DNA of 64,000 bases from Prorocentrum cordatum (lineage: Eukaryota; Sar; Dinophyceae; Prorocentrales; Prorocentraceae), in assembly GCA_963575745.1 (NCBI GenBank), contig CAUYUJ010003673.1, positions 1-64,000 of the forward strand, written 5' to 3'. How positions within the stretch are numbered: position 1 is the first letter of the stretch; each line of letters begins with the position of its first letter. Made by a program: the position numbers and the translations under genes. The notes under the pieces were generated by a model, which ran no database searches, was not told where the DNA came from, and was given only the letters and a program-made list of their open reading frames with translations. Below, piece after piece: positions 8,800 to 20,475 of the stretch.

Positions 8800-10680
8800 G
8801 GCCGGTCGTTCAAGGTGGAACGATCCCCGCGGTGTCAGTAACCAACGCCGGGGTCGAGAAGACACGAACCTGCCGTATATTTTGATTCGCGCGGGGTGAG
8901 GCGCCCACCATCGCAGGAGGGCCGTGGCTACGGGCGCCCTGCGAGAAGGGCCTTGCCGAGCGAGGGATGGTTGACGCGGCCGACGTCCGTGGAAGGGTTG
9001 GTTCGCGGGGGCGGCACAGCCGCGAGGACGGACCCCCCCCCTCCGACGAGGCTCGGGCTGTGATTTGCACCAGTGGTCGTGGGAGAGACGGGAGAAGATC
9101 GATCGTTGGTAGACCCCTCAGCTCGCTTCACAGACCACGCGACGCGTTGCCCAGGCGTGAGGGCGAAAAGGTTTGGGGATGACGTGCCACTGACTGGTCT
9201 CCAGGAACTTGGAAGGGCGATGAACCGCCTGGGCACCCTCGCCCGAATCTTTTGCCACCTCCCGGGCGAGGTGTCCAGGTCTTGTGTCTGGCGAGGCGCA
9301 TATGTTTGCGTATGAGACAGGGGTGGGGGGGCATGCTCTTCGGCAGAGCACGCCCGGACACCCCTACATCAAAGCCGACCCGTGGGTAACGGTGCCCTGG
9401 GTCGGGTGGGCCAGGAACGATGTATTCGACGAGGGCCAGTCGGGAGGATGACAGAAGAACGACAGCGGTGGCGCGCGATGGGGATGACGAGCGCGACGGC
9501 GGCATCGCGCGAACCGTCGCCACTGCAAGGCTTGCGCCCGCGCCCCTGCTGCGGCTGTCGGCCACCACCGCCGTCGCGCCCGCGGCCGAGCGTCGTCCAC
9601 CCGCCGAGCCTGCGCGCTGGCCGTCCGCGGAGCCCGTCGTGGTGGGAAGGGGCTGGCGCTCCCCGGCGTTGCCTCCCCCCTCGTCCCCATTCCTCTCCCC
9701 TCCATTGCCCTCTCCCTTCCCCTCGTTTCCCCCTACCCGCGCATCCCCACCCGCCCCCATCCATCCTCCCTCTTTTCCCTCTGGCCCCTCTCCCCCTTCC
9801 GCCTCCCCCCCTCCATCCTGGCGGCCTTCCTCTTAGGCGTGGCAGCTTGAGCTCTGACCGTCGCGGCTGCAGGGCCTGGCACCACTACCCCCACGTACCA
9901 CGTGCTTCAGTTGTCCTGGAACTTCACCTGAGTCCTTCGCGAACGCTTCTCACTCCCAATGTGGAACCGGTAACCGCTTGCATGACCGATCGGTCCAGCG
10001 TTGGAGTTTGGTTGGCTTCGGCCCCCGAACCTTTCAAGTGACACACGCCTGAACGTGGCGAAACTTGCCATTGCCAAACTACTCTGGAACACGCTGTGTG
10101 GGAGCACCAGCCTCCTAGGCCGTGCGTGGGTTCCAATGCGATGAAACATGTGAAGTGTTCGGGCACGTCTTCAATGGCACGTATGCGGGCGGTATCTAGA
10201 GCACGGCAACCGCTAAGTGCATTCATCGCGAAGGTAGTTTTTTCTCCAGAGCAATGGCGCGAGTTCTCTCCGTGAAAGGTTGCCTCCACCCATGCGGCCA
10301 ACGATGTTTTGCGGATGAGGCGTTGAGCTTGATGTGATTTCGTGGCGTGGCAGACTGGCGTGATGCCGTGGTGCGACAAGTCATTCGTGCCGTGGCGTCG
10401 CAGGCTGCCATGATGGAGAGTTTCGTGGTGGATCTTCGGTATGAGGTAGCAACCGGGGAGGAGGCGATGATCGAGCTTTTTTCGCGGACGCTGCCCCTTG
10501 GTGGTGGCGTTGACGCTGAGCGGTGCGAGTGCTAGTGCGGGCCATGGAGCCACCGCATGGGTCGTCCTCTTTTCAATGCTGATCATCTGGGGAGAAGAAC
10601 AGACAACCTGTCCATAAGCAGGCTGACGGTCAGTCCGACGTCGAGTCAGACCCACAGAATGCGTCTTCCGTCGTGAGGGG
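8800..10680. other. Unrecognised low-copy sequence
   Basis: No gene I can support. It includes a C-rich pyrimidine stretch (about 9660-9835). It also has a short match to another locus: GAACGATCCCCGCGGTGTCAG at about 8819 resembles GAACGGTCCACGCGGTGTCAG at about 22369. ORFs here lack recognisable domains and overlap one another on both strands. Confidence 0.4.
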
Positions 10681-10684
10681 TGCA

Positions 10685-10794
10685 GGCCTAGAGGTTGACA
10701 CCAACACCATATTACCACCAACGCCGAAATCTAAGATCATCTTCCCCGTGTGGAGGCACCCCCCTGTGTTGGTGTTGGTGCCCACTTCCAGGCC
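10685..10794. repeat. 110-bp foldback (inverted repeat)
   Basis: Arms 10685-10709 and 10770-10794 are inverted copies matching at 21 of 25 positions (GGCCT...CACCAACACCA against TGGTGTTGGTG...AGGCC), with a 60-base loop. One partial repeat of the arm follows at 10797. Confidence 0.65.
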
Positions 10795-10977
10795 TCCAAC
10801 ATGTTGGTGCCGTTGCGGAGGCGATGTTCCGAAGAGTGCAGGTCTGATGTCTTGTCCCGAAGGCCGTGCGATTCGGGAGTTTGGGCCCGACGAGGAGGAC
10901 CACCACGCCTGCCACAAGCAATGCTTTTCCACAGCGCCTGGTTGCGCCTCGAGCGCGGGGATGATGCCCTTGGCTTA

Positions 10978-11190
10978 TGATGTTCCGACCTACTTTAGCC
11001 TTGATCGCCAGAAAGAATTTCGAGCACCACAAAAGTACAGAAAATCGAAGGTTTTCACATGTCGGGCCCTGGGAGACACTCTTTCGACACTCTTTCGACA
11101 CTCTTTCGACACTTTTTCGACACTTTTCCGGGTGCTCGAAATTATTGTTGGGATGTGGCTTTTGAGTACGATGGGGGCAGCACAACCTGC
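10978..11190 (+). repeat. Foldback family 1, copy 1, with 11-mer array
   Basis: Starts GATGTTCCGACCTACTTTAG and ends near AGTACGATGGGGGCA. Inverted arms read ATTTCGAGCACC near 11020 and GGTGCTCGAAATTATT near 11131. Inside, GTCGGGCCCTGGGAGA precedes about five CACTCTTTCGA 11-mers (11075-11128). Related copies lie at 14694 (same strand) and 17711 (opposite strand). Confidence 0.8.
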
Positions 11191-12360
11191 GGCCCCTTTC
11201 ATCCTCGCACTTGGCGCATCGTCCGCACTGCGCAGGCCCGGGGCTCACTTTCTCATCCTCTCTTCCCGTGTCACGCTTGCAGCCTCCGCTCTCCTCTTCA
11301 ACTGCGCGGCTCCGCCCAGTGCTGCCCCTGGTCGGTATCAGACGGCGGGCAGGGTTGCCGAGGTGGGGGCGGGCTCACGGCTGTGTGAGCCCCCAGCTCG
11401 TCAGCCCGCTCGCCCGACGCCTTGGTCAAGGACCAGCACGGCGCCAATGCTGCAGGCAACGCCGGGGCGATGGCTGGGGGCGGCGGCCACGGCAGCGGCT
11501 GGCGAGCAGCTTGGCGTTGGGCTGCGCCCAGCTCGGCTACACGTCAGAGTGACCCTGCACTGGAGTGACTACTGGCGCGGGCACACTGGGCCCCCAGATG
11601 ACTCAACGCGATACGATAGCAGCGTCTTGCGCGTTCGGGTTTGGCCTCCCCGCGGCCCACGATAACCGCGCACCAAATGTCATTCTTGTCCAGGGTCACA
11701 CTGGCGTGTAGCCGACCAGCCCGACCTGGAGCGCCAGCAGCTCGGGGGCAGCCGCGACGATAGGCGATTGGGGCCGACGCCGAGGCCGACGACAACTGCG
11801 CGACGCCCCGCTCGACGCGACGCCCCCTCCCGCAGAGGACCACGGGCGCGCCGAGGACGGCGGCTCGCCCGGCGGAGGCTGGCACTCAGCGCGGCTGCGG
11901 TGCCGTGCTGGAGCGCCGCAGCGGCGGAGGGTGCAGCCGCCGCGCAGTCCGCTGGCGCGCAGCTTGTTCACGGAAGAAAAACCACCTGGACTGGACAATT
12001 GGCGTTTACGAAACGTCCCTGGGCGTTTACTAAACAACCCTGCCCTGGTTGATTGCTTCGTTGGGTGCGTTTACTGACGGCTTCGCGTGTCGAGTTGGTT
12101 ATTCTCGGGGTGGATTTTTTGCCCTCCACTCGTGGACGCGCTGCCCGACGCTGGCGCCGGAGGGCCCGCAGCACGGCGAGAAGGCCCGCAGCTCCTCCGG
12201 GGCGTGGCCCTGCGCTGGAGTGACCTCACTGGTGCGGGCCCACCAGGGTCCCACGATTGCTGGATGCCTGGGTGCGGTGCGAGAGCCGCGGGTCTGCGCG
12301 CTCGGGCTGGGCCCCCGCGCCCCCCGTAAAGCTGCGCGCCACAGGTCACTCTTGCCGCTT
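11191..12360. other. Unrecognised GC-rich sequence
   Basis: No gene, RNA or repeat recognised. Long ORFs on both strands are Arg/Ala/Gly/Pro-rich and lack domain motifs, as expected of high-GC non-coding DNA. Confidence 0.4.
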
Positions 12361-12363
12361 GCC

Positions 12364-12524
12364 TTACATCGGGCCTGTCCCTCTACAGAAGAAGTGTTCA
12401 AACATAGTTTAAAACATAATCTGGGAATGATTTTAGGAGCATTTGTGGACGATTTTGGAGCAGTTTCTCTGTATTTCTTTTTTTCGCCGAAAATCCGCCT
12501 GCAGGGGGAAATGCCCGACCTAGC
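12364..12524 (+). mobile_element. MITE-like family A, copy 1
   Basis: Left end ACATCGGGCCTGTCCCTCTA and right end CCTGCAGGGGGAAATGCCC form terminal inverted repeats around an AT-richer core (TTCAAACATAGTTTAAAACA) with no coding capacity. CTCTTGCC occurs on both flanks, a possible target-site duplication. Other copies: 16614, 30259, 55155. Confidence 0.75.
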
Positions 12525-12737
12525 TCTTGCCCAGGTTCACTCTTGCGTGAAGCCGAGCCTGTCGGGAGCAGCGGCTGGCCCTGGTTCTGCGCCTCCACGG
12601 CGCCGCGGGCGCGGCGCCGTGCCCCGCGGCGCACGCGGGAGGCCTTGGCCCGCGGCCGGGAGCCGCAGCATCTCCTGCGGGCCGGCGGGGGCGGCGCTGC
12701 CGACGCTGCAGGCGTGGCGGCCAGGCTCGTGTCTCAA

Positions 12738-12942
12738 GCAGTGGCGAAGCGTCCTGGCTCGCCTATAGGCCTGCCAAAGAATGTTCTAGGAACCCTTCGT
12801 GGTCTGCACGAAATGTTCTTAGAACATATCTGGCTGGGACTATTTTGTTTCAGCACATCGGATCGATGTTAACATAAAAACATTGTTTTTGTCCTTGGAA
12901 CATTTCTGGGTTCTCAGAACATTTCGTGGTAGGACTATAGCG
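12738..12942 (+). mobile_element. MITE-like family B, copy 1
   Basis: Left arm TATAGGCCTGCCAAAGAATG (from 12763) is inverted as CATTTCGTGGTAGGACTATA (ends 12940), giving about 30-bp terminal inverted repeats. The core contains a further inverted AACATTTC/GAAATGTT pair. The preceding CAAGCAGTGGCGAAGCGTC is shared with the copies at 33060 and 53465. Confidence 0.75.
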
Positions 12943-13680
12943 GGCGTACTGCGTACAGGCCGCGCGGGCCGCGAGTTGCTCGCTATGCTCACGGCCGCGG
13001 ACAGGGGGCGAGGCTTCGGGAGGAGGACGTCGTCAGGTGCAACGGTAGGGGGGGATATGCTCAGGGGGGGGTTGCATCCACCCTGAATCGCCCATTGACC
13101 GCCGATGAGGGCCGGATAGGCCACCCGCCCCTGGAGGTTCGGATTCGCTATCGAGGGTATATCACCGATCTACCGGCGATGTAGCGCCGAGTCCAGCTCG
13201 ATATTTCCCCCCTTTGAGTTGGTGCCCCCGATCATTGCTCCTCAAGAGTACCAATCACACGCCGGTGTTGGGGGCCCGTCAGCACTGTATCTCTTCAAAA
13301 CTAACTCGCTGACTGGTTCGCCACGGAGGCGTGTCACTGATATTGCGTTTGCCTCCCCCCGTGACAGCTGCCGCCGAACCTTCTTGGAGCATCTGTCTGC
13401 GACCGCTTGTGAACCCCACTTATGCCCAGTCGGCGCTAGGATATCGGACACCCCCGCTGGGCTTCACCTGACTGCAGACATGTGGCGTTACATGTGGTGG
13501 CCCAATATGTAAGCGTACGATGGTTGTTGGAGCAGCCTCCGAATGCTGCTTTCGAAATCTGCCCCATCTTCTCCGATCGCCCCGGAGGAACTCCTCCTCC
13601 CACTCTTCGTCCTCGTTCACCTCCTCATTGTGCCGAGGACGTTCCTGACTAACGGTCGGCTGAGCATCTCCGAAAACAAG
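12943..13680. other. Unrecognised sequence
   Basis: No supported gene; short ORFs only, without motifs. Confidence 0.35.
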
Positions 13681-13689
13681 CAATATTTC

Positions 13690-13920
13690 GAATAAGCTCC
13701 TCCTCCTCCTCCTGCTCCGCCTCCCCCACCTCCCCGTCCCCTCGTCTTCTCCCTCCTCTTCCCTCCTCTACCGCTTCTGGCCCACTTCTCCCCCTCTCCC
13801 TCCTCGCCTCCCACCCCTCTTCTTCTCCCCTCCTCCCCTCCTCCCCGGTCTTCCCTTTCCTCTCCCTCCCTTCTCATCCTCTTCCTCCTCTCTCGCTCTC
13901 CTCCCTCCGTTCCTCGCTGG
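13690..13920. repeat. Imperfect polypyrimidine tract
   Basis: About 230 bases of CTCCTC/CCCTCTTCT words with few purines on the plus strand. Purine-strand ORFs are Arg/Gly/Glu artefacts. Confidence 0.85.
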
Positions 13921-14693
13921 GCGGTGCGGGTTCTTCCCTTTCGCCTTCGCTGCTGGAATGCTCAGCCTTGCCCGCTCGAATTATCCAAGCCTCGAGGGAC
14001 GCCAAACACAACACCGCCCCTGGCCAGTCCAACCATGGAGCCAGGATCGGTGCATACGCCTTCCGAGTAGGCGTATGTCAGGCAAGCCTTGGTAGCACAC
14101 CAATCGCTGCAGAGCGTTCCACAGTGCTCTGGAACCGTCGCGGCCCCCGATATCTACTCCATGCCTGCAAGTTCTCAGAGATTCCCGATTTGTCCAGTCC
14201 CCATCTTGTCTTCTCCCCGTCGTCGTCTTCGTACACACCGATTCCTGGGCCCCCGATGGCGCCATCACGCCCCGTCTTGGGTGTTTGCAGGAAATGGGGC
14301 CCTCTGGAGCCTGCACGCAGGGTGCACCTCTCCTATAACCCCCCCTTTTACTGCCCCCCCCCGTGAAGCCACTCCCAGCCGTCCCCTTCCCTCTCCCTCC
14401 CCGTCCTGACGAGGGAGAGTCGGAGGCTGCGCTACAGTGAAAATCCACAGTAAGGACGGGTAACCTTCCCAAGGGCACCCTTGCGTCCTTAGATTTGTTC
14501 GGCAGTTCGTCGCTAGAGAAGCCTCAGCTGGGGCGTCCAAGGGCCGTCCAAGGGTCTTGAGTCTTGAGTCCTTACAGCGCGTCCTCACTACAGACCTTGA
14601 CTGTAGGGGCGAACAGCCCAAGGGGCGGGCTTCGCACGCACTCGCCGGGCCAAGCCTCGCAGAAGACGGGGACCAGCGGCGCCCTTGGAATTC

Positions 14694-14890
14694 TGATGTT
14701 CCAGCCCACTTTCGCCTTGACCACCAGAAGTAATTTGGAGCACCAAGACAGTGCCGAAACTGGAGGGTTTTCAAGCGTCGGGCCCTGGGAGGCGACACTC
14801 GCTCGACACTTTCTCGATACCTCTCCAGATGCCCGAACTGATCTCTGGGATGCGGTCCATAGGTTATTACGATAGGAGCAACATAACCCT
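14694..14890 (+). repeat. Foldback family 1, copy 2
   Basis: CTGATGTTCCAGCCCACTTT through GATAGGAGCAACATAAC. It shares with copy 1 the CCTTGACCACCAGAA start, GGAGCACC arm, GTCGGGCCCTGGGAG centre and CTGGGATGCGGTCC end. The 11-mer array is reduced to two diverged units. Confidence 0.78.
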
Positions 14891-15082
14891 GGATATACCG
14901 TGCGCTGCTCCCCCCCCGGGCTCCATTCGCCCCCCTATCGTCGCCACCGGGAGGGCGGGGGGGGCCCGCCTCGCGGGCCGGCCCCCGCGCGCGCCGCCGC
15001 GCCACGGAGGTGGTCACCGTGCCGCTCGCAGGCCGGCGCCTCGCTCGCGCGCGCCTCGTGCTGCCGGCCGGCCGCTGGTTGG

Positions 15083-15407
15083 TCGTTGGCGGCGTCGGTC
15101 GTCGGCCGTCGTTCGTCGTCGTGGGTCGTCGTTCGTCGTCCCGCCGTCGTGCGTTGTTCGTTGTCCTCGTCGTTCGTCGCGTGTTGTTCGTCGTCGTGCG
15201 TCGTTCGTCGTGGTGCGTCGTTCTTCTTTATCCTCCCTCCTGGTCGGCTGCAGGGGAGGAGGAGGCGGAGGAGGAGGAGGCGGGGGAGGAGGCCAAGGTA
15301 TCGAAGCTAAGCCTGAAGACTGCCCGCAGCTTCCTGGAGGAGACGAGGACAAGCACGATGATGATGATGATGATGATGATGCTGCTGCTGCTGATGATGA
15401 TGATGAC

Positions 15408-15460
<53 letters not shown>

Positions 15461-15650
15461 GGAGGAGGAGGAGGAGGAGGAGGAGGAGGAGGAGGAGGAG
15501 GAGGTGGACGGGAAGGATGATTAGCAAGCGGGTCATTCAGGGGAGTGGTTGGGGTAAGCAGGGGGCGGAGCAGCAGCAGCAGAACGAGGAGGAGGAGGAG
15601 GAGGAGGATTAGGAGGTGGAGGTGGAGGCGGAGGAGGAGGACGAGAAGGG
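15083..15650. repeat. Compound microsatellite: (GTCGTTC)n, (GGA)n, (GAT)n, (GGA)n
   Basis: GTCGTTCGTCGTCGTG words at 15083-15235, GGA repeats near 15250-15295, GAT repeats 15355-15460, then GGA again to 15503 and 15575-15650. The poly-Asp/poly-Glu reading frame at its end is the direct product of GAT and GAG repeats. Confidence 0.9.
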
Positions 15651-16613
15651 GGCGTAGAACAAGGAGGATGGAGAAGACAGAGGATAGAAACGGTAGGAGA
15701 CTCTGGCTGTGAGCCGACGGCAAGGAACGTTCATTTTCAGGCGATCGGTTCAGCGAAGTTCGCAAGTTGTCTGGGGAAGGCGTAGGGGTGAGCTGTGCAC
15801 TCGGTAGCGCTGGGGTCGGAATCGGCCAAGCTGGGCGTCTTTGGGCCGTGGAGTCATGCTCGATTGGCCTGGCGGTGCAACAGTTCCAATTACAACACAT
15901 CCGCCGCCGTGCTCAGGAAACAGGTCTCCAATTGTGCTGGTCCGGATATACGCCACCGAACACCACTGAGTTGGATGAATCGCGAGACGCTGCAATGGCC
16001 ATTGCGAGAGTTTGGTGCAACGCCTCTCCATGCGCGTCGAGGCGCCCGCTTCCAAGGCAAACCAACAGCAGGATCTCTTAATCTCTCTGCCCCCGTTGGT
16101 CTTTGGGCGGTGTCTCTTTTGCGTGTTCTGAGTGTTGCTCGATAGGGCGTCCGTTATACGTTCGTTCTTGGTGTTGGGGGCGACGGGAGGTATCACCCTT
16201 GGGGTTGCCACGATTAATAGCTATCTATGTGTTCGGGTTGGCCCATAGAGAGTTGACGATGAGGGAAAGGATGAGCAGCGGAATCGATCGGACCAAGATG
16301 CGGCACTTAGGATGGGTTAAGTACGGCAAGAGCGAGTACTACAGGACGAGTATTTGCACATGCAGTCAGTGATGCGATGGCTTTTTCTGGACCCAGCGAT
16401 TGTGGGAGGCAGCCAGGGCGGTGCAGTCGTCGACAATTCGTGCACGTGCACGCTGGCATGGGATACTGGACCGAGCGGGAAGAGCTCTTCGTAGACGTTT
16501 CAGGGCTGCCCTGGAAGATGTACCAGTGCATTTACGCAAAACAAAGCAGGCCCAGCGAAAGCAGCACGACATGGGCTTCGGAAGCCCTCTCTGCGCCCAG
16601 TACAGGCTATCTC
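15651..16613. other. Unrecognised sequence
   Basis: About 960 bases without a supportable gene or repeat; ORFs on both strands show no motif. Confidence 0.35.
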
Positions 16614-16790
16614 GGGCTAGATTTAAGTCGGGCCTGTCCCTCTGTAGGAGGAATATTCAAAAATAGTTTAAACATAGTCTGGGGACGGTTTTTGTTTTTT
16701 TTGTTTTGCCATTTTGGTGTATTGTTTGACTGCTTTTATTTTTCGTCCAAAATCCCCCTGTAGGAGGACAGACCCGACTTAAGGCTAGAT
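16614..16790 (+). mobile_element. MITE-like family A, copy 2
   Basis: Best-preserved ends: GGGCTAGATTTAAGTCGGGC at left, inverted at right as CCCGACTTAAGGCTAG. The terminal inverted repeats include CTGTCCCTCTGTAGGAGG against CCTGTAGGAGGACAG. The core is T-rich. GGCTAGAT is present at both edges. Confidence 0.85.
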
Positions 16791-16836
16791 CGAGCTGGGC
16801 GCGCAGCAGGTTCTTGCATGTCGCATTTGCCTGGGC

Positions 16837-17287
16837 ATGCACAGCTCTGCGAGCTGGCCACTGCGCACGGCGAGGGCGCCCCGGTGCCGGGAGGGGCAGC
16901 TCTGTTTCGTCACAGACTGCGAGCCCCTCGCTGACGTCACCAATGTGGTGTCACGAATCCCAGGGAACTCACATCTGCGTGTGCTGTTTCTTCTGGTGCC
17001 TGACAAGCCGCTTGCAGTGCTGGAGAAAGGCCAGCAGTCGACCTACCTGGGAGCGAGCTTTCATGCAGGTAAAGGACCAGACCTCGGCAATGTCGCCGAG
17101 TCCTTCGCAAACCACATAGACTTCCAGCGTTCAGGGTGTCAAACATTCCGGCCGCACTTATGCGGCTTCTCCATCGAGGTTGATTCGGACACGTTTTGCG
17201 GTAGGTGTTCCTTGTCATTGCGCTTTGTTGACCAGTGTTCTACCTCTCTGCCCCTTTCTTCCTTGCGCAGGCAATTTAACTCGATGA
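16837..17287 (+). CDS. Possible host gene fragment with one spliceable intron
   Basis: An open frame from ATG 16837 encodes about 121 residues of ordinary composition (for example VLFLLVPDKPLAVLEKGQQ), unlike the repeat-derived ORFs around it. At 17201 a GT is followed after 70 bases by a strong pyrimidine tract and GCAG|G (17251-17271), a convincing 3' splice site. Removing 17201-17270 keeps the frame and ends after four more codons at TGA 17285. I recognise no family. It could be a 3' gene fragment captured with its intron, or chance. Confidence 0.22.
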
Positions 17288-17379
17288 GGCTGGGAACGTT
17301 ATGTGGCAGCTTGCCACTCAAACCTCTCTTCGATGTCAAGCCGATGCAATTGTGTCTCAAGCCTTCAATAGGAGGAGGG

Positions 17380-17480
17380 GGAGGAAGGGGAGGAGAAGGA
17401 GGAGGATGAGGAGCAGCTGCAGGAGGTGAATGCAACAGGGAGGAGGAGGAGGAGGAGGAGGAGGAGGAGGAGGACGATGG
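17380..17480. repeat. (GGA)n microsatellite
   Basis: GGAGGAGG words at 17380-17411 and 17439-17475. Confidence 0.9.
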
Positions 17481-17710
17481 GCAGCTGGAGGATGAGGACG
17501 AGGGGGGAGGAGAGAGAGCAGAAATGTGACGGAGGACGCCTTTCTGGGGTGGATTGTTGCGGTCTTTGAAGGACCCGTGCTCGTTGTCAGCCCCTCCGTC
17601 CGAGTGATGGCCGTACGACGTTCACGGGCGGTTGAGGTCGGGCGGCCCAGATGATGGTGTCTGTTCATCGTGTGTTCGCTTCTGCCCGCAGAGTGCGTTG
17701 AGGACCTGGA

Positions 17711-17900
17711 CTTATGTTACTCCCATCGTACTTCAGGACCACATACCAGAAGTAATGTCGAGCACCCAGGAAAGTATCGAAACAGTGTCGAACAAGTATG
17801 GCCTCTCAGGGCCCGACACATGAGGCCCTCCCATTTCGGTACTTTCTTGGTGCTCGAAATTATTCCTGGTGATCAGGGCTAAAGTAGGTTGGAACAGAAA
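17711..17900 (-). repeat. Foldback family 1, copy 3 (inverted)
   Basis: Reverse-complement orientation relative to copies 1 and 2: CTTATGTTACTCCCATCGTA at left and GCTAAAGTAGGTTGGAAC at right. Arms GTCGAGCACC (about 17758) and GGTGCTCGAAATTATT (about 17850) are inverted. The central GGGCCCGACA is conserved. Confidence 0.8.
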
Positions 17901-18145
17901 CCCAGGCACCGACGACCCGATTTCTTTGAGTCGCCCTCCCCCGATGCCAGTTTTGGCAGGGTCGGGGCCCGAACAGAAGCCGAACATGTAAAAAGGCAGG
18001 CGCACTTATGTTCGTTCGCGCGATCTGCCTTTGAGGGCAGGAGGCGTGGGGGGGCGACCTGGCTTCTGGTCCTTACCCTGTTGTGCTGCTCTGCGTATCT
18101 CCAGACAACCTGCTCGATGGAAGGCATTTTCGAACCAAGAGAGGG

Positions 18146-18365
18146 ATGGTGATGCTGATGCCGATGCTGATGCTGATGCTCAGTCTGCTACTGATGCTGC
18201 TGCTGATGCTGACGATGATGCCGATGGTGGTGATGGTGATGATGCTGATGCTGCTGATGGTGATGACGACGATGCTGATGATGATGATGATGGCGACGAC
18301 GATGATGCGGTTGAAGATGATGATGATGAAGATGATGATGATGACGACGATTATGATGATGATGC

Positions 18366-18415
<50 letters not shown>

Positions 18416-18970
18416 CTGATGACGACGCTGATGCTGATGATGTTGATGTTGCTGACGGTGATGCTGACACTGACTATGAGGATGATGATGATGCGGGTGA
18501 TGGTGAAGATGCGGATGAGGATGATGTGGATGATGCTTATGAGTATGACGAGGATGATGGTGCGGATGCGGATGTTAATAGTGATGTTGGTGTTGTTGAT
18601 GTTGATGCTTATGCTGATACTGTGCATGATGCGGGTGTTGGCGATGCTGAGGATTATGATGATGCTGATGATGACGATTCCGGTATTGATGATGTTGATG
18701 ATGATGGTGATGACGATGTTGATGATGGTGATGGTACTGAATATAATGGTACAAGCCTCAATCATAATATCAACACTAATGCTGATGCTGCTGATGATGC
18801 TGTTGATGATAATGATGATACTGGTGATGCTGATGCTGCTGATGATTATGAGGGCGATGCAACTGATGATGGTTATGATGACGATGGTGATGCTGATGAT
18901 GATGATGATGTTGATGCTGATGCTGATGCTGATGCTGATGCTGATTATGATGCTGCTGATGATGATGGTG
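18146..18970. repeat. 825-bp degenerate (GAT)n tract
   Basis: GAT repeats with many substitutions (GAC, GCT, GTT, GGT, TAT, GAA). One frame is open for about 315 codons and would be roughly half or more Asp; a second reads Met/Leu. Changes occur freely at codon position 2, so no protein-level constraint is visible. Followed by (GGA)n at 18977-19007 and GGA-rich sequence to about 19200. Confidence 0.9.
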
Positions 18971-19199
18971 GTGTTTAGGAGGAGGAGGAGGAGGAGGAGG
19001 AGGAGGATGCCACCAGCTCATTCCGATTGCATGCCGATGGAAGGAGGAGGGGAGGAGGAGGCTGGACGGGGGAGGGGGAGAAGTGGGGGCTGGGAGGAGG
19101 AGTAGGCGGGGGAGGGGGACAGGCACGAGGACGAAGGAGAAGGAGGAGGCGGAGGAGGAGAAGGAAGGAGTCGGATGAGGGGTGGAGGAAAGGAGGGAT

Positions 19200-20000
19200 G
19201 AGGACGATTAAAGGGACGACGAAGTATCGAACCATCTGTCAGAACATTGCATCGGTCAACTTGCAAGCGACACAGCAGCAGTAAGTCCGACTGCACGCAA
19301 GCAAGCGTGCCACGTAATGACGCGAGAAACTCTTGTCACAGACAAGGAAGGGATGCGCCCATGCAAGCATGAGTCTGAGCAACGGTGTGAACGCATCTGC
19401 GCCTTGCCTCTGCGGGTTGGTCGCAGCCGAGCGGAGACCAACTCACCCATCGTCTGATGCTAGGCGCTACGTTTATGTTGAACTCTTGCAAAGTCGATGT
19501 ACACTTAGTGCACGTAGTCCACTCCGTATGCCAGGCGCCAGCGCACCACTCAAGGATTCAGACTCCGATTGACTAGTACGCCGGTGCTTGCTGGCAGGCC
19601 AATATGTGTATCGTCGGGGATGCAGCTGTACATGACAGCCCATAAACAACACATGACAAGTCAGCCCAACCCTGGGTCACAATTCCAGCCATCGCAAGAC
19701 ATCCTGTGGCATTCCAGGCAAGGGCCTCGTCCTTCCCGCAGCGACTGTAGTCCGAGCAACAACTCAAGCTGTATTCTTTTTCACTGCTGGAAGCGCCCCT
19801 CTTGAATGACCGCCTTTCAGGCGAGACCTCATTTTTGTAATGGATTTACCATCCATCTCTCTAGCTGGAAGGCATGGATGTTAGCCAGCGTGGGCTTCAC
19901 ACAGTGGTTTCTTGCACTCTGCGGTGCAAACTAGGTGGTGCAATCAGTGTGGTGCCCTCTAGGTGTTGTAATCCATGTAGTGTAATCTATATGGTGCCAA
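19200..20000. other. Unrecognised sequence
   Basis: No supported gene. The end (about 19900-20000) contains short GTGGTGCAATC / GTAATC words leading into the next array. Confidence 0.35.
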
Positions 20001-20002
20001 GC

Positions 20003-20475
20003 AATGCAAACTTACGCAATGCAAAGCAATGAAACGCAATGCAAAGCAATGAAACGCAGTGCGAAGAAATGCAAACCAATGCGAAGCACTGCAACGCAAT
20101 GCAAAGCAATCCACATCAATGCAGAACAATGCACAGCTCTACAAATCATTGAAGACACCGAGAATGAATACAAAGCAATGCATCTTTAATAAGGCACCAG
20201 TGCAAGCAATGCAACGCAATGCAAGTCAATGACACTTACTGCAAAGCAGCGCAATGCAACAGCAAAACGATTATGATGCAAAGCAATGCAACGCAATGCA
20301 AAGCAGTGCAGCGCAAGGCAAACCAATGTAATGCAGCACAAAGCAGGTCAACGCAGTCAAGACCATGCAGAGTAGCGCAACGCACTTCCAAAAGCAGCGC
20401 GATGCAATGCGATTTCAAGCCAACGCAAATCAGTTCAAAGCAATGCGATGCAATGCTGTTGCAACGCAATGCGCT
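20003..20475. repeat. GCAATGCAAA minisatellite-like array
   Basis: Dozens of 5-mer/10-mer words GCAATGCAAA, GCAATGCAAC and GCAATGAAAC, degenerating toward both ends. The tract is A-rich and nearly T-poor on the plus strand, contrasting sharply with the local GC. Confidence 0.9.

Noticed and set aside
8866-8890. CCGTATATTTTGATTC as a decayed DinoSL
   Set aside because: Needs a gap and several mismatches, and no retrocopy structure follows.
16700-16725. Possible DinoSL (GCCATTTTGG)
   Set aside because: Only the central 10 bases match; it lies inside the T-rich core of a MITE-like element.
18083-19105. Met/Leu-rich 340-codon ORF
   Set aside because: Second frame of the GAT microsatellite running on into the GGA tract.
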